Shown piece after piece: positions 49,001 through 55,793 of a stretch of 64,000 bases of DNA (positions within the stretch are counted from its first letter, which is position 1; every line of letters starts with the position of its first letter). The notes below the pieces were generated by a model. The model searched no databases, was not told where the DNA came from, and saw only the letters and a program-made list of their open reading frames with translations. Made by a program: the position numbers and the translations under genes. Origin of the DNA: Haemonchus contortus (taxonomy: Eukaryota > Nematoda > Chromadorea > Rhabditida > Trichostrongylidae); the NCBI GenBank assembly GCA_000469685.2, contig LS997567.1, positions 44,837,695-44,901,694 on the forward strand, written 5' to 3'.

Positions 49001-52000
49001 GCTCTCCGGCGCGTGTCGCGCGCGTGTCTCTTGGCCCATTGCCAAATGTGGTTTATTCTCTTCTGCTGGAGGTATCTCACTAATGATTGCTACAGGAATA
49101 CATATGAAACGCTATCCTATGATCATCGCACTGTTATTATTCTATGGTCTGGCTCGGTCGGAGTGTACTTATGCTCCTACGCTGCTCAATAGTCGCGGCT
49201 AACCCCTCTTCCTATTAAATGACCTGAATGTATTTCCCATACTCCTGCATTCTTGCACGTTAGATGCTGCTGACTACTGCTTATTCTTGTACAAGCTCTT
49301 TCAGGAGTGAAAGTACGTTTTTCGATTTTATTAATGTAGATTTACCCACCACAATAGGAACAGATACGACCCCTAACTCAGCTTCTCCCGTTTTCGAGTG
49401 TCGTAGTGGCGTTTACAAACTGATGTATTGTAAACCCTCTATCTTCTTTTCGAAAACAAGAAGGCCACTTGCCCTTCTAGGAGAACTAGCGATACCCTCA
49501 CACCTAACTGTTGGATTACTGATTAACTGGAACTGATTACTACCGCTTTAACTCATGCACTGATGTCATGACTCCAAAAGGCGGGAAACATGTTCTGATC
49601 TTACGACCCCAAAATGCAAAAAACACGCGTAAGTTATTGGCGAAATGAAACTACGTAACTGGACTGCTCAACAACTGGAATTCTGAAAAACGAGATAAAA
49701 GAGTGTTGAGGCCAAAATCCACTTGAATCCAATCTCATTCGTACACTTATCTTCCTCACCACTCCATATGCTCCATGGACCTCATCCATGGTATTCACTA
49801 ATCCTACGATAGCTTTTTGGGGCAAACAAATTGACCCACAATCATTTGCACTCTCCTAAATTTATCCTGCTCTGCAAAATCTATATGATAGCAGGCTCCC
49901 TATCGATGAGGGATCTCCCTGGTCCCCTAACCAACAACTACTCCTACTTCTACCTAAAGTTTGTCTTTGAGAGTTCCCCTTGTCTACTCATTCCATCGGG
50001 GTAAAAGGAAGTAGAACAACTTACCTTTATACAGGGAGGGCACTCGAACGCTGAAGGTGTCTATAAGGATGAAGCGCTTAGGGACATGAATGAACTCCCA
50101 AGCAAGTCAGCCTCACAACACCATCAACAAACATTACGCAGTTGCAGCGAGATGCTCAGAAGATGGGTTACACATGTATTCGTGAGCAGGCAGTAGTGAA
50201 ATTACTCCACTCGAGGCGAGTAAACCACATTTGGCAGTGGGCCAAGAGACACGCACGCGACACGCGCCGGAGAGTTCCCTATATTTTTAGATGCGATCCT
50301 GCAAACATAAGCACAATCTCTACATTGAAACGTGATGATCTTGTAATGCTGAAGAGTCATGTCAGGTAGGAAAATGCCTTATTCCCAAGACTCGATAGCG
50401 GCACACCTGCACTTTGCCAAGCGTTCCACATAAAAGCGCCTCAGCATCAAAGTCAGCCACCCAAACTACTCTGCCACCGTTGATGGCGTCGAGTGCATGT
50501 AACCGTCCATCCATAGTTGAGACCTGTGAGTATAAAATTGGCCATAACCGATCAACAACCTGGATAATAGATTACACTGTACTTTGTGAAGGCACGGTTA
50601 GCTCACATTCGTCTTTATTCATCTTACGGCTATGAAAGAATGGACACTTCTTCGAATGAGTTCCCTTTTGAAGTAGCAGAAAATAACCATAATCTACTGT
50701 TACATACTCAAATGCCTGTATTTAACTCATTTTGGCTCAAAATCGTTCAGGGACACTATCAGATGTGGACAACTTAAATCTTTCACTAATGAAAACTGGA
50801 GCTCATCATTCCGTTACGTTAAAACATAAGCTAGTATAAAAACCGCTTGGGAAGATACTCTAGTAATCTTGACATGTAACGAGGCGCAAGCAATCCGCTT
50901 ATTTCATGAAAAATCTACGAAATAGTTGGCATGTGAAACATCTCTGAATGGCATGAGCTAAGCATACACAACAAACTCACATAAAGGTAGTTGGCATTCT
51001 CTAAAGAGGGATTCCTACAGCATGGGCTAGCTTCACTAAGTGCATGCTCTGGAGTTAATGGGACCTGAAAAATGAACTACACAGCAAAATAAACAACTAC
51101 CGTTTTTTGTGTTTCATTCTACTCTACAATTAGCATATCCGTCTGCCCGGATTCAATGCTAATGTGCTAAATTCGAGCAGAACTTCCTCGTACCAGGGCA
51201 CGATCGCAAAAATCGATGTCGACGAGATCCACTGAAAAGTATGTCCTTTTGGACAATGTTTTCGACAGGTTTGTAGGAAAACAAGGATGTTCCACAGAGG
51301 AATCGCAGTAACAAAAACGAAGACTTGAAATCAGAGTAAGCCAAAATCGGGCAAAATGCCAAGCAAGGAATACAAATAATGTCTTTAACAAGTGTTCAAT
51401 TTTCACGGCTAATTTGAGCAGCAAAAGATCAGATCTTTGATTTGTCATTTTTAAAACATTGAGAATTTCAATGCGCAATAATCAATCGATCCTGGCAATA
51501 TAGCTGAAGATCAGTGGTTTCAGCAAAACCAAAATCCAGAAAGTGTCACCCAAAATAATCCTGAAAAACTAACACACGAATTTTACGCGGCAGCTAAACG
51601 GTTTTGCTTAGCAACTCTCTAGCTTTTCAATGATGTTCGGAAAGACCGACTCCAGCGGCTCTGCAAAAGATTGAATTTTGCGATTAAGACAAAACTCCCG
51701 ATAGCAATTACTGTTGGTGGCCCAAATTCCAACGAGTTCGTCGGTGTTGGGTTTTTCACTTTGTTGATGTATTCGATATGCAATTTTAAACGAGAATTTT
51801 CAACCTAGTACCTATACAATACAATTCCACCCCAATAGAAAGGCATGCAATCTCTTCTAGTCGTATATACTTCTCATGTAAGAAACTGATCCACCCACAC
51901 TTTTTCTCCAATGAAGGTGAATCATAGTAGGGCTGACTGAAGCAGATCACAAACAAGATGCAAAGCTAAAAACTTCTACTCTACTTCACGATATCACCTG

Positions 52001-53645
52001 GCAGTTTCCTTTAAACGAACCTTTCTGAAAGCCTGACAGCGAAAAAAAGGGATTCTGAATCTGTCCCCACTTTGCTTTTCCAAACTATGACGGCGTATGT
52101 GACGGACAGTTATATGGGTGTTTTTGAAGAAAATCGCGGCAATTCTGTAGATCCACCCAAAAGCCGATACAATCTACGACAAAACTTAACCGATTAATGG
52201 GAATATCCCGGAAATGAGAAATGAAAGAAAATAGAAATACTGAGATCATATTTTCTTGAAGCTTCCGACCGTTTTACCATCTGCAGCTGCAAAACGTCCC
52301 AACTCTGTACCAGATCTAGGAGGTAGGTACGTTTTTATACGGGACGGCTTATATCTCAAAAGTTTCACGAATAACAAATCAGAAGAAAAAACAGATTTAT
52401 TATTATAACCATACACTATTGTATGATGAGGGAGCTCTGGTGCACACTATCACACGCGTGGCAAGGAAATCGCGTCCTGAATTTCGCTCAAAACATCCCA
52501 GCCTACTCAGGACGGATAATGAGCACTAGACTCAACTGGGAGGACAAGAGCGCTGGCTTGCATATTGGCTGGCGACCGAAAATCATTCAATAAGCCACAC
52601 ACGCATTCAATACACCACTATACGATTCTGAATGGAAGCCGAATGCAAGGGCGCATCTCACGCCGCCACAAGACTTTCGCTTTTGCTTTCAACAACTTTT
52701 GATTACGGTCACCCAAGAAGAAACCGCAGTATATTTCCTATAATCGCACTCAATAAAACAGCGAGTATCTACTACTTTTTAATTATCCTGGCCACATTAT
52801 CGCGCTAATATATGGGGAACGAGCAGACAGACCGCTTTGGTTCAATTCTCACTACGATTCAGCCTCACTTGGTCAGTACATCTACTTTCATCGTAAATGA
52901 TCAAAAAAGCGTCTGATAAGCCGTCGGTAGATATGACCCCCCGATAACACCATACACATACGATAAATAACGACCAGGGGCACCTCTCATAGGTACTTCT
53001 GGTATTCATTTATCATTTGAAAAAGTAACTTCAATATGGAAAAACCCAAATCGAAATTAGGCACGGATGCAATTCGAATTAGAACACATAGGATGGCACC
53101 TATTGACTTTTGCTACTAATAGCATTGGAAAGCCTTTTTCACCTCTGCCATAGCCCATTCAATCAGGGTTACCTCCAAAAAAGTCGATCTAGGAAGATCC
53201 ACGTGTTCCACATCCCTGATACATGAAGGTGATCTGGTTAGAACTCTAAAAATGTGTGTACGAGAGTTGGATAGCTTAAATCGAACCATGTTGAACGTTG
53301 AAGCCTAGTCTTACAACAATTAGCTGGCAAAAGCTAGATAGTTGTGGTGGAGAACTAGACAGCTACGCGCAAAACTTATCGGTTAATTTTTCTGGATGTA
53401 GTTCCAGGTAGCAAACACCCATAAAGAATAAGAAAGAATAAGAATAGACATAAGAATAAACAGAAAAATACTCGAAAAATCGTGGAACCTACTGATTCTA
53501 AGTGTTGAGAGTCGATGAATTCGTCTGTTATAAAACCGTCCTCTTCACAGGTAGCAGCTACAACTAAGAAACCAATGACGGTTACAATGGCTAGAATAAC
53601 TCCGTCTAATGAGGTGAGCAGCCGAGGCATCGGCCATGCCACCAT
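24258..53645 (-). CDS. pek-1: PERK / EIF2AK3-type eIF2alpha kinase gene (nematode pek-1 orthologue), full span with introns
   Basis: PERK is an ER transmembrane kinase. Its luminal domain senses unfolded proteins and its cytosolic kinase phosphorylates eIF2alpha, lowering translation. Seen here: an ATG at 53,645 followed by a signal peptide, luminal exons with the PERK-like motifs [11 protein letters not shown] and [10 protein letters not shown], one transmembrane segment near 42.7 kb, and a kinase domain with [32 protein letters not shown] and a final TAA at 24,258-24,260. The readable exons total about 1,025 codons, against roughly 1,100 in vertebrate PERK. Phases close across nearly all junctions. 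The exception is 41,978 to 28,500, where one small exon (length 1 mod 3) is missing. The introns are mostly mobile DNA; the largest is about 13.5 kb. The order luminal, TM, kinase with a long acidic insert separates PERK from GCN2, PKR and HRI. Some splice choices are provisional. Confidence 0.93.
24962..25620 (+). repeat. GC-box repeat array with (TG)n head, in the last PERK intron
   Basis: Starts TATCCTACTTATATAATCGG then CCTGTTGGTGTGTTTGTG and a long TG tract (24,999-25,100). Four diverged units of roughly 115 bp follow, each with CATAACTCCTGTCCCCGTGG, TTCAAATTTGGTAGGAG and CGCCCACAATGGGCGGAG. Relatives on the opposite strand lie at 34,590-34,920 and 61,640-61,790, and a new copy starts at 63,867. 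Confidence 0.7.
26026..26190 (-). CDS. pek-1: PERK exon: kinase C-lobe
   Basis: 55 codons, phase 0 to phase 0. Contains [20 protein letters not shown] (alpha-F, PERK: VDIFSLGLILFELLYP) and [13 protein letters not shown] (PERK: STQMERVRTLTDV). Acceptor ATTTTCAG, donor GTGATT. Confidence 0.97.
26249..26413 (-). CDS. pek-1: PERK exon: catalytic loop end, DLG motif, activation loop
   Basis: 55 codons, phase 0 to phase 0. PQNIFF completes the catalytic loop. [11 protein letters not shown] carries the magnesium-binding motif as DLG where PERK normally has DFG. The activation loop ends [11 protein letters not shown], with the threonine equivalent to the PERK autophosphorylation site. Acceptor GTTTTGCAG, donor GTACGA. 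Confidence 0.97.
27451..27600 (-). CDS. pek-1: PERK exon: alpha-D, alpha-E and HRD catalytic loop
   Basis: 50 codons, phase 0 to phase 0. Starts [11 protein letters not shown] (PERK: LCRKENLKDWM) and ends [13 protein letters not shown], with the HRD aspartate and catalytic-loop lysine intact. Donor GTAAGC. Confidence 0.97.
27786..27869 (-). CDS. pek-1: PERK exon: kinase hinge
   Basis: 28 codons, phase 0 to phase 0. Ends VYIYIQMQ, the PERK hinge (VYLYIQMQLC). Acceptor ATATTACAG, donor GTGGGT. Confidence 0.95.
28039..28256 (-). CDS. pek-1: PERK kinase-insert exon B
   Basis: 218 bp as drawn, phase 1 to phase 0. Contains [20 protein letters not shown], which aligns with SSSIVFEDSGCDNASS of vertebrate PERK, and ends SKIGKK before donor GTGCAT. 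The 5' boundary is provisional; a nearer acceptor (CTATACAG) would break the frame. Confidence 0.75.
28315..28500 (-). CDS. pek-1: PERK kinase-insert exon A
   Basis: 186 bp as drawn, phase 1 to phase 1. Begins [13 protein letters not shown] (PERK: SSPSPMDAP) and ends in an acidic serine run [15 protein letters not shown]. The open frame continues upstream to about 28,545 ([10 protein letters not shown]), so the true acceptor may lie there. Donor GTTCAT is weak. The acidic insert is typical of PERK. Confidence 0.6.
29465..29760 (-). pseudogene. Penelope-like reverse transcriptase fragment lacking the catalytic YIDD
   Basis: Reads [50 protein letters not shown], then in another frame IIYCRHIN followed directly by [13 protein letters not shown]. 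Compared with the other copies, the DDCFI part of YIDDCFI is deleted, so this copy cannot have been active. Located in the giant PERK intron. Confidence 0.7.
30093..31299 (+). mobile_element. Mariner-derived element with TTAGGTTG ends, inserted in the Penelope ORF and itself interrupted
   Basis: Starts TTAGGTTGACGCATAATTAT, ends CATGCATCAACCTAA, flanked by TA at 30,091-30,092 and 31,300-31,301. Coding remnants: [25 protein letters not shown] (helix-turn-helix) and the C-terminal [19 protein letters not shown]. The catalytic core is deleted. The ends resemble Hsmar1/MADE1-type mariners, the group to which the hookworm element bandit was assigned; equivalence is not tested. Contains a TTAA MITE at 30,202-30,830. 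Confidence 0.8.
30202..30830. mobile_element. TTAA-type MITE with CACGTTGACGAC ends, 629 bp, inside the mariner
   Basis: Ends CACGTTGACGACAACGCGCG and CGCGCTGTCGTCAACGTG are flanked by TTAA at 30,198-30,201 and 30,831-30,834. Subterminal palindromes GGGACACATGTGTCCC and GGGACATATATGTCCC are prominent. A related copy is at 36,630-37,524. Confidence 0.8.
31729..33182. mobile_element. Fold-back element, 360-bp inverted arms around a 730-bp loop
   Basis: Arms 31,729-32,088 and 32,823-33,182 are inverse copies, sharing GAAGTGGCCATTTGAA, GCCGAGCGTTTCTCTGAACG and the tRNA-like block at 31,919-31,990 (GGTGTAGTGGTAAGCGTG, GGCTCGAGTTC). A partial copy of one arm is at 645-795. The loop has no recognisable gene. 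It sits in the giant PERK intron. Confidence 0.7.
34590..34920 (-). repeat. GC-box repeat fragment with (CA)n, opposite orientation
   Basis: Repeated blocks CTACCAAATG..TTAGCG, CAGGTCCA and GCCCCGCTCCTTGTGCGCGG, then ACACACAC and TTAGCGCGTTAAGTATAG. It is the inverse of the 24,962-25,620 array type. Confidence 0.55.
36630..37524. mobile_element. TTAA-type MITE, second CACGTTGACGAC copy, with nested MITE
   Basis: Left end CACGTTGACGACAACGCGCG preceded by TTAA (36,626-36,629). The right end GTTGTTGTCAACGT is decayed. The interior matches 30,202-30,830 inversely (GCTTCATCTTCGCACAGG). A 245-bp element is nested at 37,182-37,426. Confidence 0.7.
37182..37426. mobile_element. PIF/Harbinger-like short MITE, 245 bp, CGACC-rich, TAA target duplication
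   Basis: Ends GGCATCTTTCATAGTCCACG and CGTGGACTATGAAAGATGCC are flanked by TAA. The uninterrupted homologue at about 30,607 gives the empty site (TTTTCCAAGTCTCAC in inverse). The interior is almost entirely short GCGACC/GATCGCGCGACC repeats. Confidence 0.75.
38631..38664 (+). repeat. (TGTA)n microsatellite
   Basis: Eight GTAT units in the head of the second repeat copy. Confidence 0.9.
39140..40290 (+). repeat. 127-bp minisatellite rich in GGGCGG boxes
   Basis: The string GGGGCTTAGATC recurs at 39,261, 39,388, 39,515, 39,641, 39,768, 39,895 and 40,022, giving a period of 126-127 bp. The central units are nearly identical: each has AAATTTATAACTTTGCTCAG, GTTCTGGGATGCGGCAAAA, GTGTAAAAGAACAAATGTGG and two GTGGGCGGGG boxes. 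More diverged units extend to 38,060 and 40,330. Confidence 0.9.
40965..41225 (+). repeat. tRNA-derived SINE copy
   Basis: GAGGTTCGACTCCCGG (B box), CCAGACTCGTTTAGGAGG, GACTGGCCACCGCAAGTCAT, ATGGAAGTCGAGTGCGGGGC and CAACGCCAAGAACTTCATCC. One of the best preserved copies. Confidence 0.7.
41978..42092 (-). CDS. pek-1: PERK exon 17: kinase alpha-C helix
   Basis: 115 bp, phase 2 to phase 0. Contains [20 protein letters not shown], whose Glu is the alpha-C salt-bridge residue, then [12 protein letters not shown] (PERK: AWLEAPPEKWQ). The exon ends at donor GTAGTT. The next intron is about 13.5 kb and holds a missing small exon. Confidence 0.95.
42177..42299 (-). CDS. pek-1: PERK exon 16: kinase N-lobe, glycine loop and catalytic lysine
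   Basis: 123 bp, phase 2 to phase 2. Reads [19 protein letters not shown] then [17 protein letters not shown]. The P-loop is GHGGFG and the ATP-binding lysine is in YAVK. The resemblance to the [21 protein letters not shown] block of PERK is diagnostic. Donor GTTAGC. Confidence 0.96.
42372..42517 (-). CDS. pek-1: PERK exon 15: cytosolic linker
   Basis: 146 bp, phase 0 to phase 2, acceptor CCTTTCCAG, donor GTTAGT. Low-complexity Ser/Thr/Pro linker ([20 protein letters not shown]) between membrane and kinase, ending EPFLSK. Confidence 0.75.
42635..42782 (-). CDS. pek-1: PERK exon 14: transmembrane helix
   Basis: 148 bp, phase 2 to phase 0. Hydrophobic [20 protein letters not shown] followed by the basic stop-transfer SRRRK, then a serine-rich linker. 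One membrane pass with cytosolic basic residues is as expected for PERK. Donor GTTTGT. Confidence 0.82.
42841..42886 (-). CDS. pek-1: PERK exon 13: entry to membrane segment
   Basis: 46 bp, phase 1 to phase 2. Ends DNMVSGW, with the Trp codon completed in the next exon to give [10 protein letters not shown]. This matches the HWWKEIVATIL start of the PERK transmembrane helix. The intron is 58 nt if donor GTGGTA is used. Confidence 0.6.
43020..43466 (+). mobile_element. Mariner-derived 447-bp element with TTAGGTTG ends, PERK intron
   Basis: TTAGGTTGATGCATAATTAT to CATGCATCAACCTAA with TA on both sides. One open frame spans most of it: [14 protein letters not shown] (helix-turn-helix end) fused by internal deletion to [14 protein letters not shown] and [14 protein letters not shown] (transposase end). 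Same family as 30,093-31,299. Confidence 0.8.
43560..43792 (-). mobile_element. Inverted partial copy of the same mariner family
   Basis: Matches, inversely, the first 230 bp of 43,020-43,466, ending GCATCAACCTAA next to TA. With that element it forms a long inverted repeat separated by about 310 bp in one PERK intron. Confidence 0.75.
44292..44327 (-). CDS. pek-1: PERK exon 12: short juxtamembrane exon
   Basis: 36 bp, phase 1 to phase 1, between acceptor GTGAAAAAG and donor GTTAGT. Reads [12 protein letters not shown]. Supported by phase and splice sites only. Confidence 0.5.
44621..44737 (-). CDS. pek-1: PERK exon 11: juxtamembrane luminal segment
   Basis: 117 bp, phase 1 to phase 1, acceptor ATATTTAACAG, donor GTGCGT. 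Basic segment [17 protein letters not shown]. Placed by phase and by position before the membrane segment; the region is poorly conserved in the family. Confidence 0.65.
45000..45178 (-). CDS. pek-1: PERK exon 10: distal luminal segment
   Basis: 179 bp, phase 2 to phase 1, acceptor TATTTTCATAG, donor GTAAGC. Begins [13 protein letters not shown] and contains [14 protein letters not shown] and a serine run. The KPL block aligns with the conserved IKWKPL of PERK. Confidence 0.78.
45247..45274 (-). CDS. pek-1: Provisional 28-bp PERK micro-exon
   Basis: The frame needs an exon of length 1 mod 3 between 45,318 and 45,178. This 28-bp stretch between acceptor ATGCATAG and donor GTGTGG fits. It yields [12 protein letters not shown] joined to LKPLSG, near the YLGMYRGQLYLQSS to KWKPL stretch of PERK. 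Sequence and phase support it; similarity is weak. Confidence 0.45.
45318..45423 (-). CDS. pek-1: PERK exon 9: luminal domain
   Basis: 106 bp, phase 0 to phase 1. Starts [16 protein letters not shown], the ISLFDD equivalent, and ends ESLFYL, the ENSVYLG equivalent. Acceptor ATTCTTCAG, donor GTTTGT. Confidence 0.85.
45476..45608 (-). CDS. pek-1: PERK exon 8: luminal domain
   Basis: 133 bp, phase 2 to phase 0. Acceptor TTTCTAG at 45,609. The nearer upstream AG would put a stop in frame, so this acceptor is required. Contains [19 protein letters not shown] and [12 protein letters not shown], matching the AFSKKGGHLEWEYQF and AWLLKDGKVI region of PERK. Confidence 0.88.
45667..45744 (-). CDS. pek-1: PERK exon 7: luminal domain
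   Basis: 78 bp, phase 2 to phase 2. Completes [14 protein letters not shown] and ends LYPRGA. The acceptor is ATACAATAG and the donor GTATAT. Confidence 0.88.
45834..45958 (-). CDS. pek-1: PERK exon 6: luminal domain
   Basis: 125 bp, phase 0 to phase 2. Begins [14 protein letters not shown] and ends [12 protein letters not shown]. The split Arg codon joins to WNLSV in the next exon, matching the GNEKWNFSV motif of PERK. The paired cysteines align with the conserved ICSALGC of the luminal domain. Confidence 0.9.
46035..46115 (-). CDS. pek-1: PERK exon 5: luminal domain
   Basis: 27 codons, phase 0 to phase 0, with acceptor TAATCTAG and donor GTGCTT. Contains [20 protein letters not shown], equivalent to the VLVGGKSLTTYGL block of PERK. 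Confidence 0.88.
46323..46445 (-). CDS. pek-1: PERK exon 4: luminal domain
   Basis: 41 codons, phase 0 to phase 0. Reads [19 protein letters not shown] then [14 protein letters not shown], matching the IIPSLDGALFQW region of PERK. Donor GTATTT. Confidence 0.92.
46509..46830 (-). pseudogene. Mariner transposase C-terminal relic, PERK intron
   Basis: [11 protein letters not shown] (second catalytic Asp reads Gln), [30 protein letters not shown] and [12 protein letters not shown] match the SPDLAPSDYHLFRSL to C-terminus segment of mariner transposases. A different lineage from the TTAGGTTG family. Same strand as PERK. Confidence 0.65.
47154..48209. mobile_element. Fold-back DNA element, 1,056 bp, 9-bp target duplication (MULE-like), PERK intron
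   Basis: GGGTGTGGGTAGTTAG and its inverse CTAACGTCGCACACCC begin arms of about 200 bp (GACTGAGATTACTTCGT, GAGTGATGGCGAATGATAGG). The 9-mer AATCTGTGA flanks both ends (47,145-47,153 and 48,210-48,218). Long arms plus a 9-bp duplication suggest Mutator-like; no transposase. Confidence 0.75.
48886..49080 (-). repeat. Dispersed repeat with shared peptide, copy 1
   Basis: Encodes [17 protein letters not shown] and PYIFRCD, repeated inversely at 50,196-50,305. Probably a fragment of an unknown mobile element. It lies in the intron between PERK exons 3 and 4. Confidence 0.5.
50196..50305 (+). repeat. Dispersed repeat with shared peptide, copy 2
   Basis: About 90% similar to 48,970-49,065 in inverse, with the same reading frame preserved ([18 protein letters not shown]). 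It ends about 100 bp from PERK exon 3. Confidence 0.5.
50407..50523 (-). CDS. pek-1: PERK exon 3: luminal domain
   Basis: 39 codons, phase 0 to phase 0, acceptor CTCACAG. Reads [17 protein letters not shown] then [13 protein letters not shown], corresponding to the VSTLDGRIAALD block of vertebrate PERK. The following 4 kb intron (46,446-50,406) holds a mariner relic, a fold-back element and an inverted repeat pair. Confidence 0.92.
50981..51064 (-). CDS. pek-1: PERK exon 2: start of luminal domain
   Basis: 28 codons between acceptor TTTTTCAG and donor GTGAGT, phase 0 at both ends. It carries [13 protein letters not shown] and ends NYLY. Joined to the next exon it gives [16 protein letters not shown], the usual first strand of the PERK/IRE1 luminal beta-propeller. 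The intron before it is 2.4 kb, and an extra small exon there cannot be excluded. Confidence 0.8.
52500..52680 (+). repeat. tRNA-derived SINE body, PERK intron 1
   Basis: ACTAGACTCAACTGGGAGGA, GGCTGGCGACCGAAAATCAT, GCCACACACGCATTCAATAC and GGAAGCCGAATGCAAGGGCGC match the family body. No promoter head visible. Confidence 0.55.
53493..53645 (-). CDS. pek-1: PERK exon 1: start codon and signal peptide
   Basis: 51 codons. Starts [12 protein letters not shown], followed by a hydrophobic run ([17 protein letters not shown]) that fits an ER signal peptide, then the acidic mature start [11 protein letters not shown] second in-frame Met lies at codon 6, so the start could be either. The exon ends in phase 0 at donor GTAGGT. 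A pyrimidine-rich acceptor (GCATTTTAG) sits about 15 bases before the ATG. Confidence 0.85.
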
Positions 53646-53659
53646 AGACTTCTAACAGC

Positions 53660-53668
53660 CTAAAATGC
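53660..53668 (-). promoter_or_regulatory. Possible splice-leader or intron acceptor just upstream of the PERK ATG
   Basis: On the minus strand GCATTTTAG ends about 15 bases before ATG. Nematode messages are often trans-spliced a few bases upstream of the start codon; an ordinary 5'UTR intron would look the same. Confidence 0.35.
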
Positions 53669-54265
53669 AAGCATCTGTGAGTTGCCTGTAGAGTAAATGG
53701 ACAGAAGTGCTGCGACACAAGAGCCATATTGATTGATGATTGAAACGTTAGCGATCGGACACCTAACAGAACATTGCTCTGAATATTGTACCAACGCCCG
53801 ATAGCACGGTTTTATTCTGTTGGAAGTGATGGAATGGATCACGTATTCAGTAACACGTGGCTCATCGAAATCCGCTCCTTTTTACAACAGGACGAAAAAT
53901 ATGGGACAATCGGCCAGTATATGAATACTATGACAGAATCTGCGTCCGCATGCACACTGCAACAAACGGAAAACGAAAAACAAATCACACCTAGGAAGGA
54001 TAGAAGATGAGCAAATGCTCAGCAACTGAAAGGAATTGTAAGAAGTAGAAGGACTCCCCAGGAAATGTGCATCGGATATCACTCCGGCTAGAAAACAGTC
54101 AAAATAGCAGCAAAGACGGTAGATAGAATGACGCTCCATTATAACCGTGAAAGGTAGAATTACACTAGCACTAAACCAGATTGGATCCACATATAGCTGA
54201 CGTGCTTTATATTAGTGTCTCTCACGCAATATTGCACACAAGGCGCTCCTTTGAAACGGGTGTGT

Positions 54266-54506
54266 GCCAAGTCGTGCGTCCGAGGGTGCGGCAAATTGCG
54301 CGGCGAAGTTCGTGGCGATTCGAACGGCTCCGGCGCCTATCATTGGGGCCCAAACCTGAAGTAAGGTAGATTAGTAAGGTCAGCTGATCCCACTATTCCA
54401 CTGTATATCAAAATTGGGCTCAAATAATAGGCGCTGAAGTCGTCAGAATAAGTATGAATTTCGCCGCGCCATTTGCCGCGTGCACCCTCGGACGCACGAC
54501 TTGACC
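54266..54506. mobile_element. Palindromic MITE, family P, copy upstream of PERK
   Basis: CAAGTCGTGCGTCCGAGGGT and its complement at the right end; arms with GGCAAATTGCGCGGCGAAG. Nearest copy to the PERK start, about 600 bp upstream. Confidence 0.75.
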
Positions 54507-55181
54507 GTCCTCCCTTTGAAACGGGTTACAGAACCGTGGCCAACCGCGTATGTAGTGACTCAGCGTTTTTGTCGTTTTCTCTGCGTCTGAGTTAGTAGGT
54601 ATATCACTGCTAAGAGGATAGAGGGCATACGAAAGAGCTCGCCATTCCTCTATGCCTGCTATTACTAGTGATACAACAGGATACCTAGCGAACAGTATCG
54701 GATTAAAATTTAATCAATGATATTGCAGATCTTCAAACAATATTGTTGATTACAGCGCTGATCCCCATAAAAAAGTAGCAAATAGATTGCAAGATTGGGT
54801 TTCCTACAATGCCACATAGATTCTTCTCGTTGTAGATGATCTATGCAGACGTTCATTGATATTTGGATAAAGATCAAACCTTTACTCCTCCTAGAGTACC
54901 AGAACTGAGCAACGAGCAACAATCCCACCGAGTTGCTCACATTACAATGGATCCTTCATTTTCCGCATCTTCTATCCGTTTGCGTGTTCGAAATACGAAG
55001 TTTTCTTAGTTGGAGGAAGTCTATCTTCCTGTACATTCTTCGACTCTTGGACCATTTCGAATGTCTCCTCTTGACGGGAGAGCGCTCTGGAGGAGTGCAC
55101 GGGCAACTAACGAACACGCCCTCTTCCCGCTGGTGAACACGACACACAGAGACTGCTTCGCCGTCCGATCCCTCGGGTGTG

Positions 55182-55428
55182 TTGCGATTCGTGCGATTCT
55201 AGGTGCGCGCGGCAAGTTGCGCGGCGAAATTCGTGATGATGTAAACAACTCCTGCGCCTATCATTGGGACCCAAATTTGAAGTAAAGTAGGTTGGTAGGA
55301 TTGTCCGATCCTACTAAAGTACTCTGCTTCAACTTTGTGCCCCAGTGATAGGCGCCAGAGCTGTTTGAATCATCGCGAAGTTCGTCGCGCAATTTGCCGA
55401 GCGCGCCCAGAATCGCGCGAATCGCACG
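55182..55428. mobile_element. Palindromic MITE, family P, variant ends
   Basis: Ends GTGCGATTCTAGGTGCGCGC and GCGCGCCCAGAATCGCGCGAA; core CCCCAGTGATAGGCGCCAG. Confidence 0.7.
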
Positions 55429-55502
55429 TCCCCCGATTCTCTCAGCGAGGAAATTTCAGGTTGACAACAGCCCTGTAACCTTTGAAACGGGGGACGGAAT
55501 TA

Positions 55503-55733
55503 ACGTGCGTCCGAGGATGCGCGCGGCAACTTGCGCGGCAAAATGCGTGATGATTCGAACGACTCTGGCGCCCATCATTGTGGCCCAAATTTGAAGTGGA
55601 GTAGATTAGTAGTATCAGCTGATCCTACTAATCAACTGTATTTCAAATTTGAGCACAAATGATAGGCGCCAGAGCCGTTCGAATCACCACGAACTTCGCC
55701 GCGCAATTTGCCGCGCGCATCCTCGGACGCACG
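55503..55733. mobile_element. Palindromic MITE, family P
   Basis: ACGTGCGTCCGAGGATGCGC and its exact complement at the right; near-perfect arms. Best preserved copy. Confidence 0.8.
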
Positions 55734-55793
55734 TATGAACCCATACCCCTTCGAAACGGCAGACATGCTACAATGGGTCGGGGGACGGAACTT

